From positions 273-64,272 of the forward strand of contig NZ_NSEA01000015.1 in assembly GCF_002734285.1 (NCBI RefSeq): DNA of 64,000 nt, written 5' to 3'. Positions 1-8,387 of the stretch are shown in pieces. The notes below the pieces were generated by a model. It was not told the origin of the DNA and did no database searches. It worked only from the letters and a program-made list of their open reading frames with translations. Origin of the DNA: Fredinandcohnia onubensis (GTDB lineage: Bacteria > Bacillota > Bacilli > Bacillales > Bacillaceae_L). The position numbers and the translations under genes were made by a program. Position 1 is the stretch's first letter. Every line of letters starts with the position of its first letter.

Positions 1-9
1 CCTTTTCCT

Positions 10-171
10 CTTCATCCCATCTATGAAGAGGATTCAACCCGAGATTCTGTCTCCCTTTCCCCTTCATCCCGTCTATGAAGAGGATTCAACTCAAATTTTA
101 TATCACATTTCCCCTTCATCCCGCCTATGAAGAGGATTCAACTCAAAATTCTATCTCCGTTTCCCCTTCAC
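10..171. repeat. 52-bp tandem repeat array (3 copies plus a partial fourth)
   Basis: Units begin at 10, 62 and 114, and a partial one at 166, giving an exact 52-bp period. Each unit opens with a small dyad, CTTCAT-N7-ATGAAG, followed by AGGATTCAAC and about 23 bp of more variable sequence ending in TTTCCC. The variable parts resemble one another, so they are not CRISPR spacers. The array sits beyond the terminator of the YkuK-like gene. A second array with the same period and dyad lies at 15366-15612. Confidence 0.9.
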
Positions 172-208
172 CTCCCTCATTCTCCAACTCTGCTGAATCC
201 ACATAAAA

Positions 209-272
209 AATCGGTGCCTGATTCCCAGCGAGATTCAAGATTAGATTACTCACTGGGGGCCAGGCACCGATT
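209..272 (-). terminator. Large hairpin terminator after the YkuK-like gene (GTGCCTG repeat family)
   Basis: A perfect 12-bp inverted repeat (209-220 with 261-272, core GGTGCCTG/CAGGCACC) encloses a further CCCAG/CTGGG pairing (224-228 with 253-257). Read on the minus strand, the second arm runs straight into a T tract, as expected for an intrinsic terminator of the upstream minus-strand gene. Its core is shared with the hairpins at 27841-27870 and 31992-32018. Confidence 0.7.
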
Positions 273-312
273 CCGTTTTACCTTAATTAAGTGACAATCT
301 AACTCTAACACT

Positions 313-849
313 CTATTTGGTATAACGGTTCGCGTAGCATGAGGCCACGAATGCATTTGGTTTTATTTTCGGTTCCACACCAATTGCTTCCATTCGTGTC
401 ACCATTTCTTTCACAAATTCACGTGTTTTGTTTCTCTTTCCTGCTCCGATGTCAATGTGCCCCTCCATTGTAAAAGAAGCGCCATCATAAATATGCGGTA
501 GCACAATATCGATGAGTTGATTTTTCTTCTCTTCGGTAAACAATGAAACAACTTCCTCTGATAATGATAATTCATAGGAAATTCGCTCATGCAAATGTTC
601 CATTCTCCTCGGAACAACCACTTTTCGGATACATGCCCACACACCTTTTCCTTCATTAAGTATGACAACACCTGTTATAAAGGTAGTTTGTCTTGGATGC
701 ACTTGAGAATCTGTCCCAATAATGAGTCTGAATTTCCCACTAGGTTGGGTGCGCATGAAGTCAGTAATATGCTCAAAAACTCGATCAAATGACATCCGTT
801 TTTCTAATAGATTTTTAAATAAGAAGTGATTGATTGAATTGTTTTTCAT
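313..849 (-). CDS. ykuK: YkuK-like ribonuclease H-like fold protein (DUF458)
   Basis: A 178-residue protein that I recognise as the YkuK/DUF458 family, which is predicted to adopt an RNase H-like fold. The conserved signature IIGTDSQ near residues 43-49 supplies the first acidic residue of such a fold, and FTMEGHIDIG near residues 127-136 supplies others. The B. subtilis relative is about the same length. The family has no proven biochemical role; nuclease activity is only predicted. The gene stands alone on the minus strand and is followed by a strong hairpin. The ATG at 849 has only a weak, distant GGGAAAG upstream, so the exact start is uncertain. A later ATG (residue 19) has no better ribosome site. 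Confidence 0.8.
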   Translation of the reverse strand: MKNNSINHFLFKNLLEKRMSFDRVFEHITDFMRTQPSGKFRLIIGTDSQVHPRQTTFITGVVILNEGKGVWACIRKVVVPRRMEHLHERISYELSLSEEVVSLFTEEKKNQLIDIVLPHIYDGASFTMEGHIDIGAGKRNKTREFVKEMVTRMEAIGVEPKIKPNAFVASCYANRYTK

Positions 850-1025
850 AAATTCATATCACAACTTTCCCGGTCTCTTTGTTGACCTGCTTTTATACAT
901 TTTATGACCGGAAACAGAATAATGTGTGCTAAATGATGATTTGGTACAAAAATTGGAGTTCAATAATAAAAATCGTGCCATTTTTCCTAGTACTTTACTA
1001 CCTACTTTTACCCGCTTTTTGATTG

Positions 1026-1031
1026 TATAAT
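1026..1031 (+). promoter_or_regulatory. Candidate -10 box (TATAAT) of the SseB/toxin operon
   Basis: A perfect TATAAT lies in TTGTATAATATTACC. Transcription would begin near 1038, inside the longest possible reading frame. This argues that translation starts downstream, at 1056 or 1071. The -35 region is poor (TACTTT at the 17-bp position). Confidence 0.45.
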
Positions 1032-1070
1032 ATTACCATAATCCTAAATTGGAGCGTGCATGTAAAAAAA

Positions 1071-1841
1071 ATGAAAAAACAAACAATTGACCCATTTGAT
1101 TCCATTCTGTCAGATGCCATAAATCATCCTGAGAAGCGCTATCACTTTTATAAAGCTTTTCTGGATTTAGAGGTTGTTACAATCGGCACTGTTTCCTCCA
1201 GCACGAGTGGAGAGCCCATTCTGAATTTAAAGTATATAGAAATGAATAATGAGCTTGTTCTTCCTGTGTATTCAAGTGTTGAGAAATTCAACTCCATCTA
1301 TAAGGAAAACTATAAATATGTAAAAATTTCAACACGTATGCTACTAAAACTGATTGAACCAGATACCCCGTGGGTTCTTAACCCTGGTTTTGATGTTAGT
1401 AAAAAGATTATCCAACAGGAACTCGAAACACTACGTGACGGAAGAATTCTTCATTACTTTTTTGAGGAGTTAGCTTTTGAAGAAAAACAGAGTTTCCTAA
1501 CAAACCAAATGGAAGAAATCCCTCATTTCGTTCTTAATGTTATTTCCGACAATTTAAAAAATTTTCCTACTATCAAGAACGCATACTTTACACATATTTA
1601 CAATCCCGCTAGTCCAAGTAGGCCGATTCCCTTCATTGGACTAACGGTAGACAACCAAGACGAGAACAGTTCAAAGCAACTAGTATTAGATGTGTTTAAA
1701 ACAGTAGATAAACTTACTAATCAGCAGATCGAAATTGTCATTTTACCCGAGAAACTACCACTAACTAATTCAATTGTTGATCAGACAAAACCCTTTTATA
1801 CTCGTACATCAATAGATGATTTGAAATCTATGTTCCGATAA
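1071..1841 (+). CDS. SseB-like protein (enhanced serine sensitivity family)
   Basis: About 256 residues from the ATG at 1071. The N-terminal half carries the SseB-type pattern (ELVLPVYSSVEKF, then a stretch ending in PWVLNPGFDVSKK), and the C-terminal half fits the SseB C-terminal domain. The biochemical function of the family is unknown. The frame is open back to a TTG at 1023, but that codon overlaps a perfect -10 box, so 1071 (GGAG 16 nt upstream) or GTG 1056 is more plausible. The gene ends 23 bp before the toxin gene and is probably co-transcribed with it. An accessory role in toxin delivery or protection is possible but is inference from position only. Confidence 0.65.
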   Translation: MKKQTIDPFDSILSDAINHPEKRYHFYKAFLDLEVVTIGTVSSSTSGEPILNLKYIEMNNELVLPVYSSVEKFNSIYKENYKYVKISTRMLLKLIEPDTPWVLNPGFDVSKKIIQQELETLRDGRILHYFFEELAFEEKQSFLTNQMEEIPHFVLNVISDNLKNFPTIKNAYFTHIYNPASPSRPIPFIGLTVDNQDENSSKQLVLDVFKTVDKLTNQQIEIVILPEKLPLTNSIVDQTKPFYTRTSIDDLKSMFR

Positions 1842-1864
1842 GATTCACGAAAGGAGGTAACGAA

Positions 1865-3193
1865 ATGGCTCAAATAGACATAAAAGTGAATAGTGTCCGC
1901 TCCTCAAACAGTCGGTTAAAAGGAATCACCTCCGATTTGACAGATACACAGAGTCGGATCTCAAGTCTACGCCATGCGATAGACAGTCAAATTACTAGTA
2001 GGCAAGGTATTGGTGCAAATTTAAGCAGTATGGCTTCTTCAATCAATGAGATAGAAAAACGTCTTAATCAACTACATAATTTTGTGGATAATAGTGTAAC
2101 TCAATATGAACAAGCTGATAAACAAGTAAACTCCCAGTCACAAAAATTAACCGAGCCTCCTAAAAAGTCATTTTGGGAGTCGGTTGGAGATTTTTTTGGG
2201 GTTGTTGGCGACTCCATAAAAGGATTTGGAACTGGACTTTGGGACGTAGTTGTATCCACTGTGGAAGGAATCTGGAACATCATCACTCATCCAGTTGAAA
2301 CCTTTAAAGGTCTCGTTCATGTCATCCAACACCCAGTGGAAACGGCAAAAGGAATATGGGATGCAATCAAAACCTCATGGAACGAGGATGTTATTAATGG
2401 CGATGCAGAAAGCCGAGGAAATTGGTTCGGTCGCGCTTTTGGAGAAATTGCCCTCGCAGTTGTAGGTACAAAAGGTGTGGATAAAGCGGTAAAATTAACT
2501 AAAGGGGCGAAAGCTGTTGATGAGGTTGGTGGAGTTAGGATAGTTGATGAAATAGTCAATCACAAAACAAGTGATTCGATAAAAACTGTACTAAATGAAA
2601 ATGACTATACCCCAGATACTTTTGTTAAATTACTGGATCCCGATAGACAATTAACTACAACAGAAATGAATGCAGTTAAATCGATTAGGGACCAAATTGG
2701 AATTCCACCAAGTGGTACCACAATGGCAAAGGTGATTCCGCAATCGGACATTTACAATTATTTGTATAATGATTATAAAGGTGTTAGAGGATTTACAGCC
2801 GTGGAGGAACACTCATCAAATCTTAAAACATTAGAGGATAATTACGAGGGAGCAAGGCTAGATTATAATAATTCAGCTTTTAAGCTAACTCATGGTGTTG
2901 ATGGAATATCTCAATCTACTGGAGCACCGGATAAATTTTTCGGTATTATAGAATATCGATTAGATGACCCGAAACAACTTTCAATTCCAGACTGGGCCCC
3001 GAAGCCTGACAGCTATCCATATACAGGAAGAGGTTTTACTGGAAGTAAGGAAGTTGTTCTACCAGAATACTATCAGGAAGCGCGAAGTTTCGTGGATGGC
3101 GATATTTTAAAGATTGTTGATGCGAATAACGGTACTACTACAACACAATTTATTTATGATGCTGATGTAGGAAATTGGATACCATTAAAGTAA
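1865..3193 (+). CDS. WXG-like polymorphic toxin, putative type VII secretion effector
   Basis: A 442-residue protein with a strong ribosome site (AAAGGAGGTAACGAA-ATG). Residues 1-95 are predicted helical and heptad-rich without a signal peptide, like the WXG100/LXG-type targeting domains of Gram-positive polymorphic toxins. Residues about 105-190 are Gly/aromatic-rich with a repeated pattern (HPVETFKGL, then HPVETAKGI), typical of the linker or pretoxin region. Residues about 200-225 are Ala/Val-rich. The C-terminal 180 residues should be the toxic domain. They contain RGFTAVEEHS, GISQSTG and GRGFTGSKEVVLPEYY, which I cannot assign to a known toxin family; an ADP-ribosyltransferase-like fold is only a guess. 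No type VII secretion genes lie in the window, so secretion would need an apparatus encoded elsewhere. Confidence 0.7.
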   Translation: MAQIDIKVNSVRSSNSRLKGITSDLTDTQSRISSLRHAIDSQITSRQGIGANLSSMASSINEIEKRLNQLHNFVDNSVTQYEQADKQVNSQSQKLTEPPKKSFWESVGDFFGVVGDSIKGFGTGLWDVVVSTVEGIWNIITHPVETFKGLVHVIQHPVETAKGIWDAIKTSWNEDVINGDAESRGNWFGRAFGEIALAVVGTKGVDKAVKLTKGAKAVDEVGGVRIVDEIVNHKTSDSIKTVLNENDYTPDTFVKLLDPDRQLTTTEMNAVKSIRDQIGIPPSGTTMAKVIPQSDIYNYLYNDYKGVRGFTAVEEHSSNLKTLEDNYEGARLDYNNSAFKLTHGVDGISQSTGAPDKFFGIIEYRLDDPKQLSIPDWAPKPDSYPYTGRGFTGSKEVVLPEYYQEARSFVDGDILKIVDANNGTTTTQFIYDADVGNWIPLK

Positions 3194-3211
3194 AGTGAGG
3201 AAACTAATATT

Positions 3212-3673
3212 ATGAGTAAATATGCTGTCTATAAGAATAAGGACTATTCCCTAAATATCAGAAATAATGTCTTACGACTAAGAAGTAATATTAAAGAAAG
3301 TGGATTTAGCGAATTAGTGGATTTAGCAGGAAACAAGCACGATGATATTTTTATAAAAGAGGTTTCCCTTGAAGATGTTGAACTAGTTTATGAGTTAAAG
3401 ATTAACGCAATTTATCAAGGAAAGGAATTTGAAACCAATGGGGTTGATTCCTCTACTTTAGAAAAAAATTATATCCTTTTATTTAGCATGGATTATGAAG
3501 ATGTAAATAACTACGGTTTCGTAAAACATGAACAATTTGTTTACCAAAAAGAGGTTAAACTTGTAGACATCGATTCATTAGTTGAAATAAAAAAGCCAAT
3601 CTTAAAGTGGGAAAACCAGCCTGAATCTCGGAAAACGATTCCCAACAACAAGATTCAAGAATATTTAAGTTAA
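3212..3673 (+). CDS. Putative immunity protein, copy 1
   Basis: A 153-residue soluble acidic protein starting 18 bp after the toxin gene behind AAGTGAGG. It has no signal peptide or membrane segment. Position immediately downstream of the toxin, and duplication further along the cluster (4848-5309), fit a cognate immunity gene. The two copies are nearly identical in their last 50 residues and differ mostly in the first 40. Family name not recognised. The assignment rests on context: immunity genes directly follow their toxin and are often duplicated. Confidence 0.6.
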   Translation: MSKYAVYKNKDYSLNIRNNVLRLRSNIKESGFSELVDLAGNKHDDIFIKEVSLEDVELVYELKINAIYQGKEFETNGVDSSTLEKNYILLFSMDYEDVNNYGFVKHEQFVYQKEVKLVDIDSLVEIKKPILKWENQPESRKTIPNNKIQEYLS

Positions 3674-3681
3674 ATATCACA

Positions 3682-3720
3682 AAATGCCTAACCCCTGTAT
3701 TGTAAGTTGGGCATTTTTTA
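3682..3720 (+). terminator. Terminator after immunity copy 1
   Basis: An 11-bp stem with one G-T pair (AAATGCCTAAC at 3682-3692 with GTTGGGCATTT at 3706-3716) is followed by a T run. The same stem sequence recurs after copy 2, so the duplication included its terminator. Confidence 0.8.
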
Positions 3721-3807
3721 TTATATGAAGTTTTACATTTTATGCATTTGGTTGAAATTATAAATCCAATAGCAGGATTAGTAATTACAATTAAAAGGAT
3801 TGATAGA

Positions 3808-4419
3808 ATGAATAGAACTAAGTTAATCAAGATATGTAAATATCTTGGCATCCCAGTAACCTTCAATAACGGAGTCCTACTGGAAGCAAAATCACCTTAC
3901 GAAAATTATGCTCAACTTGAGTTTAGCAATGGTAAATATGAGTATTCTGAAATAAACTTTGAAAGACTGCCTAGTCCAGAAAAAGAAAACATTCTTATGT
4001 TTAATGATGAAGCAAAAGCAACCAAATATTTCTTAATAAAATTATTAAAGAAATTGTATTCTTATAAAATTTTCCCGTCCGATAATCCAGTTCATGATTT
4101 AAAAAACACTAATGAGCTAATTACCTATTTTCAAAAACTTGGAGTTTCGAACAGTTACTATTATTTCAATACGATAAGTTCACAGACCATCCACTGTGAG
4201 ATAGATAGTAGTAATAACATGCTAATCAGCTATATTGATACTAACAGTCAAAAAAGCTTCACCACTATGCCGTTGAGTATCGATAGAGGCATATTTGTCA
4301 TGTATCGTTTGACTTATTCTTTGTATTTAATTAAAGAACTTGAACAACAACTAACCCAGCAGGGGCTACTACTTAATGAAAAATTTTATGATGAAGATAT
4401 AGAGTTATTTATAAAATAG
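3808..4419 (+). CDS. Uncharacterised protein in the immunity cluster
   Basis: About 203 residues from the ATG at 3808, which has AAAAGG nine bases upstream. The frame is open further back, to 3742, but without a ribosome site. The protein is soluble and Asn/Tyr/Lys-rich, with predicted alternating strands and helices and no recognised motif. It has an unusually AT-rich composition, common in polymorphic-toxin immunity cassettes. Lying between two copies of a putative immunity gene and beside an Imm59-like gene, it is probably another immunity protein acquired with, or left from, a different toxin. Function not established. Confidence 0.5.
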   Translation: MNRTKLIKICKYLGIPVTFNNGVLLEAKSPYENYAQLEFSNGKYEYSEINFERLPSPEKENILMFNDEAKATKYFLIKLLKKLYSYKIFPSDNPVHDLKNTNELITYFQKLGVSNSYYYFNTISSQTIHCEIDSSNNMLISYIDTNSQKSFTTMPLSIDRGIFVMYRLTYSLYLIKELEQQLTQQGLLLNEKFYDEDIELFIK

Positions 4420-4540
4420 AAGAATATATCTATGATAAATATAAATTGCAGTTAAGGAATGATTGTTGATAAGCAGTTCTAAAAACTAGAAATTGCGCTC
4501 TACTTACTAATTATTCCTTCATAGAGGTGATGTGTTCATA

Positions 4541-4789
4541 ATGACAAAAGAACAGGCAATGCAAATAATCAAAGTTGAAAATCTACAGTTCTTTAATTGG
4601 TTTAACGATCATGATATTAGTCCGAACGAAGTGTTAATCAGTCAACAGGGGAACACCTGGCAGGTTTCCACAACAGACGAACGCGCAAATGCTATCTCAG
4701 AAAAAGAATTCGACACCGAGGAGAGAGCATTAGAAAATTTCATTAAAAGAGTAAGAGGATTGAACAAGTTTCATAATCTTTCTAAATAG
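4541..4789 (+). CDS. Imm59-like immunity protein
   Basis: An 82-residue protein. The ATG at 4541 is preferred over the GTG at 4532, which lies too close to the GAGGTG ribosome site. The pattern MTKEQAMQII, then TWQVSTTDERA and a C-terminal ALENFIKRVR resembles the Imm59 immunity family as I remember it; a profile search would be needed to confirm. Its neighbours in the cluster are other putative immunity genes but no second toxin, so it may be an orphan immunity gene protecting against toxins of related strains. Confidence 0.55.
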   Translation: MTKEQAMQIIKVENLQFFNWFNDHDISPNEVLISQQGNTWQVSTTDERANAISEKEFDTEERALENFIKRVRGLNKFHNLSK

Positions 4790-4847
4790 AGAAATTTCCC
4801 CTGAGATTTCGCACAATAGATCTTTAATTAATAATGAGGTAACAATT

Positions 4848-5309
4848 ATGAGCATATACGCCATTTATCAAAACAAGAACTACCCTGTAAATATTCGGGG
4901 GCAAGTACTTCATATAATTAGTAAATATAAAAATAACGGCTTTCAAGAACTTATTGATATAGCAGGAAACAAACACGATGATATTTTTATTAAAGAGGTT
5001 ACCCTTGATGATGTTGAATTAGTTTATGAGTTAAAGATTAACGCAGTTTATAACGGAAGGGAATATGAAACCTATGGGGTTAATTCCTCTACTTTAGTAA
5101 ATAATTACATTCTACTATTTAGCAAGGATTTTGAAGATGTAAATAACTACGGTTTCATAAAACATGAACAATTTGTTTACCAAAAAGAGGTTAAACTAGA
5201 AGACATCGATTCATTAGTTGAAATAAAAAAACCAATCTTAAAGTGGGAGAACCAGCCTGAATCTCGGAAAACAATTCCCAGCAACAAGATTCAAGAATAT
5301 TTAAGTTGA
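4848..5309 (+). CDS. Putative immunity protein, copy 2
   Basis: A 153-residue paralogue of the protein at 3212-3673, same length, without gaps. By eye roughly 80% of residues match. The stretch from VYQKEVKL to the C-terminus is almost identical, whereas the N-terminal 40 residues have diverged (for example RGQVLHII against RNNVLRLR). Ribosome site ATGAGGTAACAATT-ATG. The downstream terminator stem is also duplicated. A divergent copy could recognise a variant toxin, or could simply be a recent duplication with drift. No toxin gene accompanies it. Confidence 0.6.
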   Translation: MSIYAIYQNKNYPVNIRGQVLHIISKYKNNGFQELIDIAGNKHDDIFIKEVTLDDVELVYELKINAVYNGREYETYGVNSSTLVNNYILLFSKDFEDVNNYGFIKHEQFVYQKEVKLEDIDSLVEIKKPILKWENQPESRKTIPSNKIQEYLS

Positions 5310-5315
5310 ACAACA

Positions 5316-5352
5316 AAAAATGCCTAACCCTCTAAAAGGGCTAGGCATTTTT
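5316..5352. terminator. Bidirectional terminator between immunity cluster and mrp operon
   Basis: AAAATGCCTA-ACCCT pairs with AAGGG-C-TAGGCATTTT, flanked by A and T runs on both sides. It can end transcription from the immunity genes (plus) and from mrpG (minus). Confidence 0.85.
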
Positions 5353-5362
5353 ATTTTGAAGC

Positions 5363-5740
5363 CTACTGCTCCCTCTCCCCTTCAATCTCAATCACGCCTT
5401 TCAAATCATCCTGGACACTTTGCTCTGCAAGAGGAACTTTAGAGCGATAAGCCGAGCGCACAATAACGTGTGCTGCGACTGGAGCGGTAAGGAATACGAA
5501 GAAGATTCCTAGAAATAAGCGAATGCTAAAAGTACCTTCCATGATAAAAAATAGAAACGTTCCTACAAGGATAAACAATACTCCCATTGTTGAGCTTTTT
5601 GATGCTGCATGAGCACGGGAATATAAATCAGGTAATCGAATTAAACCAACGGCACTTAAGAAACTAAAGACCGTCCCCACTAAAATCGATAAAACTGCAA
5701 GTATTTCTATTACCTCAATCGGATTGCTTACGCCGCTCAA
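5363..5740 (-). CDS. mrpG: Na+/H+ antiporter subunit G (MrpG/MnhG)
   Basis: Last gene of the mrp operon. MrpG is a small membrane subunit of the Mrp cation/proton antiporter, which exports Na+ in exchange for H+. About 125 residues with three hydrophobic segments and the family motif RLPDLYSRAHAASKS near residues 37-51. The frame is open back to 5803, but that would overlap mrpF by 89 bp. A TTG at 5740 preceded by AAGAGG at an 8-nt distance gives a protein of the family's usual length (about 124 residues) and a short overlap with mrpF, so I chose it. The acidic C-terminal tail is ordinary for the family. Confidence 0.9.
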   Translation of the reverse strand: MSGVSNPIEVIEILAVLSILVGTVFSFLSAVGLIRLPDLYSRAHAASKSSTMGVLFILVGTFLFFIMEGTFSIRLFLGIFFVFLTAPVAAHVIVRSAYRSKVPLAEQSVQDDLKGVIEIEGEREQ

Positions 5741-6002
5741 TGACAACACCTCTTTCAATGAATCTCGCGAAGGAAATTGTTCCAATGAAGGAAAGGATCC
5801 CAATTAATAAAATCACTTCAAAAAAACCAGTATTCCTTAAAAATACAGAAAAAATAGCTACTCCCGAAATGATATTAATCCCTAATACATCAAGCGCTTG
5901 GACTCTATCAGAGGCTGAGGGGCCCTTTACTAACCGATAAATCGTCGCAAAAATAGCGAATGTTAAAAAAACTAATGAAATTATTAAAATGATTCTAATC
6001 AT
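5715..6002 (-). CDS. mrpF: Na+/H+ antiporter subunit F (MrpF/MnhF)
   Basis: A 95-residue membrane protein with three hydrophobic helices and the conserved PSASDRVQALDVLG motif near residues 28-41, the hallmark of MrpF. It is a non-pumping but essential subunit of the hetero-oligomeric Mrp antiporter. The ATG overlaps the mrpE stop codon by one base and its 3' end overlaps mrpG, so the three genes are probably translationally coupled. Confidence 0.93.
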   Translation of the reverse strand: MIRIILIISLVFLTFAIFATIYRLVKGPSASDRVQALDVLGINIISGVAIFSVFLRNTGFFEVILLIGILSFIGTISFARFIERGVVIERRKQSD

Positions 6003-6478
6003 TAACGCGTCACCCTCTTTATTGCCGCTTCAAATTTTTCCGTTGAACGTATAACAGCATCGCTTGATTCCGGGATATCCATCGCATGTATATAAAACCT
6101 TTTCTCATCATGTGATACTTCAACAACTACCGAACCTGGTGTTAACGTTAATAACATCGCAAGCAAGGTTATCTCCAAGTCCCCTTCTAATTCCGTCTCT
6201 AAGGTAAAAATGCCCGGTGTGATATTAATTTTTGGACGCATAACCTGCTTCACGACTAACACACTTGACGTAAATAATTCTTGGATGAAAATAAAAAATA
6301 ATCGTATAATAGCAAGCAAGGTCACAACATAGAATTGATGAGGGAAATACCTCCGTAGTATAAATAGCACGATCAGACCAAATAAATAACCACTAAAAAA
6401 GGTTAACACCGACCAACTATCCTGAAGGAACATCCAAATAAAACCGATTAACAAATTAATTAGAACCTGCATGGGCAT
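6002..6478 (-). CDS. mrpE: Na+/H+ antiporter subunit E (MrpE/MnhE)
   Basis: About 158 residues, matching B. subtilis MrpE. Two or three N-terminal membrane helices are followed by a cytoplasmic part with the family pattern LLAMLLTLTPGSVVVEVS and HAMDIPES. The start is set at the ATG at 6478, which has AAAGGGG seven bases upstream, rather than the GTG at 6487 that lies inside that ribosome site. Subunit E belongs to the MrpEFG membrane module. The gene is separated from mrpD by about 90 bp, the largest gap in the operon. Confidence 0.92.
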   Translation of the reverse strand: MPMQVLINLLIGFIWMFLQDSWSVLTFFSGYLFGLIVLFILRRYFPHQFYVVTLLAIIRLFFIFIQELFTSSVLVVKQVMRPKINITPGIFTLETELEGDLEITLLAMLLTLTPGSVVVEVSHDEKRFYIHAMDIPESSDAVIRSTEKFEAAIKRVTR

Positions 6479-6565
6479 TGATACCACCCCTTTCTTATAT
6501 AAAGAATAACCACGGGATTTTTCAAAACATACTTCTATCCGTTACCTTTTCACACTCAAAAAAAC

Positions 6566-8056
6566 TTACTCTATAAAGGCACTACCCAAAACCGCCTCAA
6601 TATAGATAGTTGGATTCATAATCACTTCAACCGCAAGATCAACATACTCACTAATCCCTTGCGTCCCTAATCCAAGTGCAATCGTCAAGCCTGTAAGAAT
6701 GCCCATCGGTAATAACAATCCTTTTAAAGACTTTGTTTCGCTTTCTTCTGGTACGTCAGTATAACCCCAAAACCCGTTCATAAAAATTTTCATAACTGAG
6801 TAAAGAACCATTAAACTCGTGAGTAAGCCAATTCCGCCAAGCCAGAAATAACCTGTTGCGAAGGTCCCCTCTGTAATAAATATTTTTCCTAAAAATCCAC
6901 TAAGGGGTGGTAATCCGCCAAGCGACAAAGCCGCAATGAAGAACATCCAACCGAATTTTGGCTGTAGTCGCATTAGACCACTGAATTCTCTTAAATTACT
7001 AGTCCCTGTCAGATAAATAATTGTTCCGCCTAAAAGAAAGATAAGTGCCTTTACAATCATATCGTGGATTAAGTAGTAAATAGACCCTGTAATCCCTTCA
7101 GCAGTTAACGATGCGACCCCTGCTAAAATAAAGCCAACCCCCACGACCACATTGTACGTTATGATCCTTTTAATATCCCAAAAGGCCACCGCCCCGAAGG
7201 CTCCAAGCAACATCGTAATAGCTGCTAAAATACCGATTAATAGATGTGTCACCTCTGGCTCATGGTAAAACACAAGCGTGAATACTCTCATAATCGAATA
7301 AATACCAACCTTCGTTAACAGTGCTGCAAAAATGGCAGCAATTGCTGTTGGTGGTGCACTGTATGAACCCGGTAACCAAAAGAATAGGAACAGACCGGCT
7401 TTTAAACTAAACACAATCAAAAATAAAATCGCGACTGTCGTCATGACACCGTCCTGGCCGACCTCAGCAATGCGAACAGAAAGATGTGCCATATTCAATG
7501 TACCTGTCATCGCATATAAGTAGGCAACTGCCACTAAAAATAAGAAGGAAGAAATCAGGTTCACTAATATATATTTGATAGATTCCCTAAGCTGTATTTT
7601 CGTGCCTCCCAAGGAAATCAAGACATAGGATGACACAAGCATGACTTCAAAACATACGAATAAGTTAAAAATATCTCCCGTAAGGAAGGAACCATTAACA
7701 CCTGTAATTAAAAATAAAAAGAGCGGATAAAAATAAAATAGTTCCCGGTCCTTCCCTATTGTGTAAAAGGCATAAATGAGACAGCAGAATGCCACAATGC
7801 TTGTGACCATCACCAAGATAACAGCTAGCATGTCTGCAACCATACTTACACCAAATGGCGCTTCCCATCCACCTAGCTGGAGAACCTGAATTCCATCTAT
7901 TTTTATTTGTTGCATAAGCATTAAAGAAACCACAAATATACTTACGACTGCAACAAGACTGAGCGCCCTCTGCAGCACGATATTTTTTCGAAAAATAACC
8001 ATGATCATCCCAATAATAATAGGGATGATTATTGGCAAAATGACTAAATTACCCAT
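6566..8056 (-). CDS. mrpD: Na+/H+ antiporter subunit D (MrpD/MnhD)
   Basis: A 496-residue polytopic protein homologous to the NuoM/NuoN antiporter-like subunits of complex I, with about 14 hydrophobic helices. It carries the conserved SAPPTAIAAIFAALLTKVGIY segment (near residues 230-250) and the LSLGGLPPLSGFLGK motif (near residues 380-394). It forms one of the two proton/cation channel subunits. Overlaps mrpC by 8 bp. Length matches the family. Confidence 0.95.
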   Translation of the reverse strand: MGNLVILPIIIPIIIGMIMVIFRKNIVLQRALSLVAVVSIFVVSLMLMQQIKIDGIQVLQLGGWEAPFGVSMVADMLAVILVMVTSIVAFCCLIYAFYTIGKDRELFYFYPLFLFLITGVNGSFLTGDIFNLFVCFEVMLVSSYVLISLGGTKIQLRESIKYILVNLISSFLFLVAVAYLYAMTGTLNMAHLSVRIAEVGQDGVMTTVAILFLIVFSLKAGLFLFFWLPGSYSAPPTAIAAIFAALLTKVGIYSIMRVFTLVFYHEPEVTHLLIGILAAITMLLGAFGAVAFWDIKRIITYNVVVGVGFILAGVASLTAEGITGSIYYLIHDMIVKALIFLLGGTIIYLTGTSNLREFSGLMRLQPKFGWMFFIAALSLGGLPPLSGFLGKIFITEGTFATGYFWLGGIGLLTSLMVLYSVMKIFMNGFWGYTDVPEESETKSLKGLLLPMGILTGLTIALGLGTQGISEYVDLAVEVIMNPTIYIEAVLGSAFIE

Positions 8057-8387
8057 CGTTTTTACCTCTCAAGCTTCTAGTATCGTCCGTGCCTAAAACC
8101 TTATACGCACGGTAACTTAGCACTAAGAATAATGCTGTTGTCGCAAAGTTGATGACGATTGCGGTTAAAAGAAGTGCCTGTGGTAATGAATCTACATAGG
8201 ATAATCCCTTTATTCCCAGCAACGGAGGTCCACCCTTTTCGAGGCCTCCCATTGTAATTATAAGTAGGTTCACACTATGTCCGATTATAGATGTTCCTAA
8301 TATGATTCGTAATAAAGTTTTCGTTAAGATGAGATAAACTCCGATTGAAAATAAAATCCCGACAAGAATAGACATTAATGTTTCCAT
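8049..8387 (-). CDS. mrpC: Na+/H+ antiporter subunit C (MrpC/MnhC)
   Basis: A 112-residue NuoK-like subunit with three membrane helices. The motifs SIIGHSVNLLIITMG and DSLPQALLLTAIVINFATTAL are diagnostic of MrpC, including the PQALLLTAIVI stretch shared with NuoK. Its start overlaps the mrpB stop by one base and its end overlaps mrpD. Confidence 0.95.
   Translation of the reverse strand: METLMSILVGILFSIGVYLILTKTLLRIILGTSIIGHSVNLLIITMGGLEKGGPPLLGIKGLSYVDSLPQALLLTAIVINFATTALFLVLSYRAYKVLGTDDTRSLRGKNDG

Noticed and set aside
10-171. Possible CRISPR array
   Set aside because: Unit-to-unit 'spacers' are similar to one another, the repeat is imperfect and no cas genes are present; it is a diverged tandem repeat.
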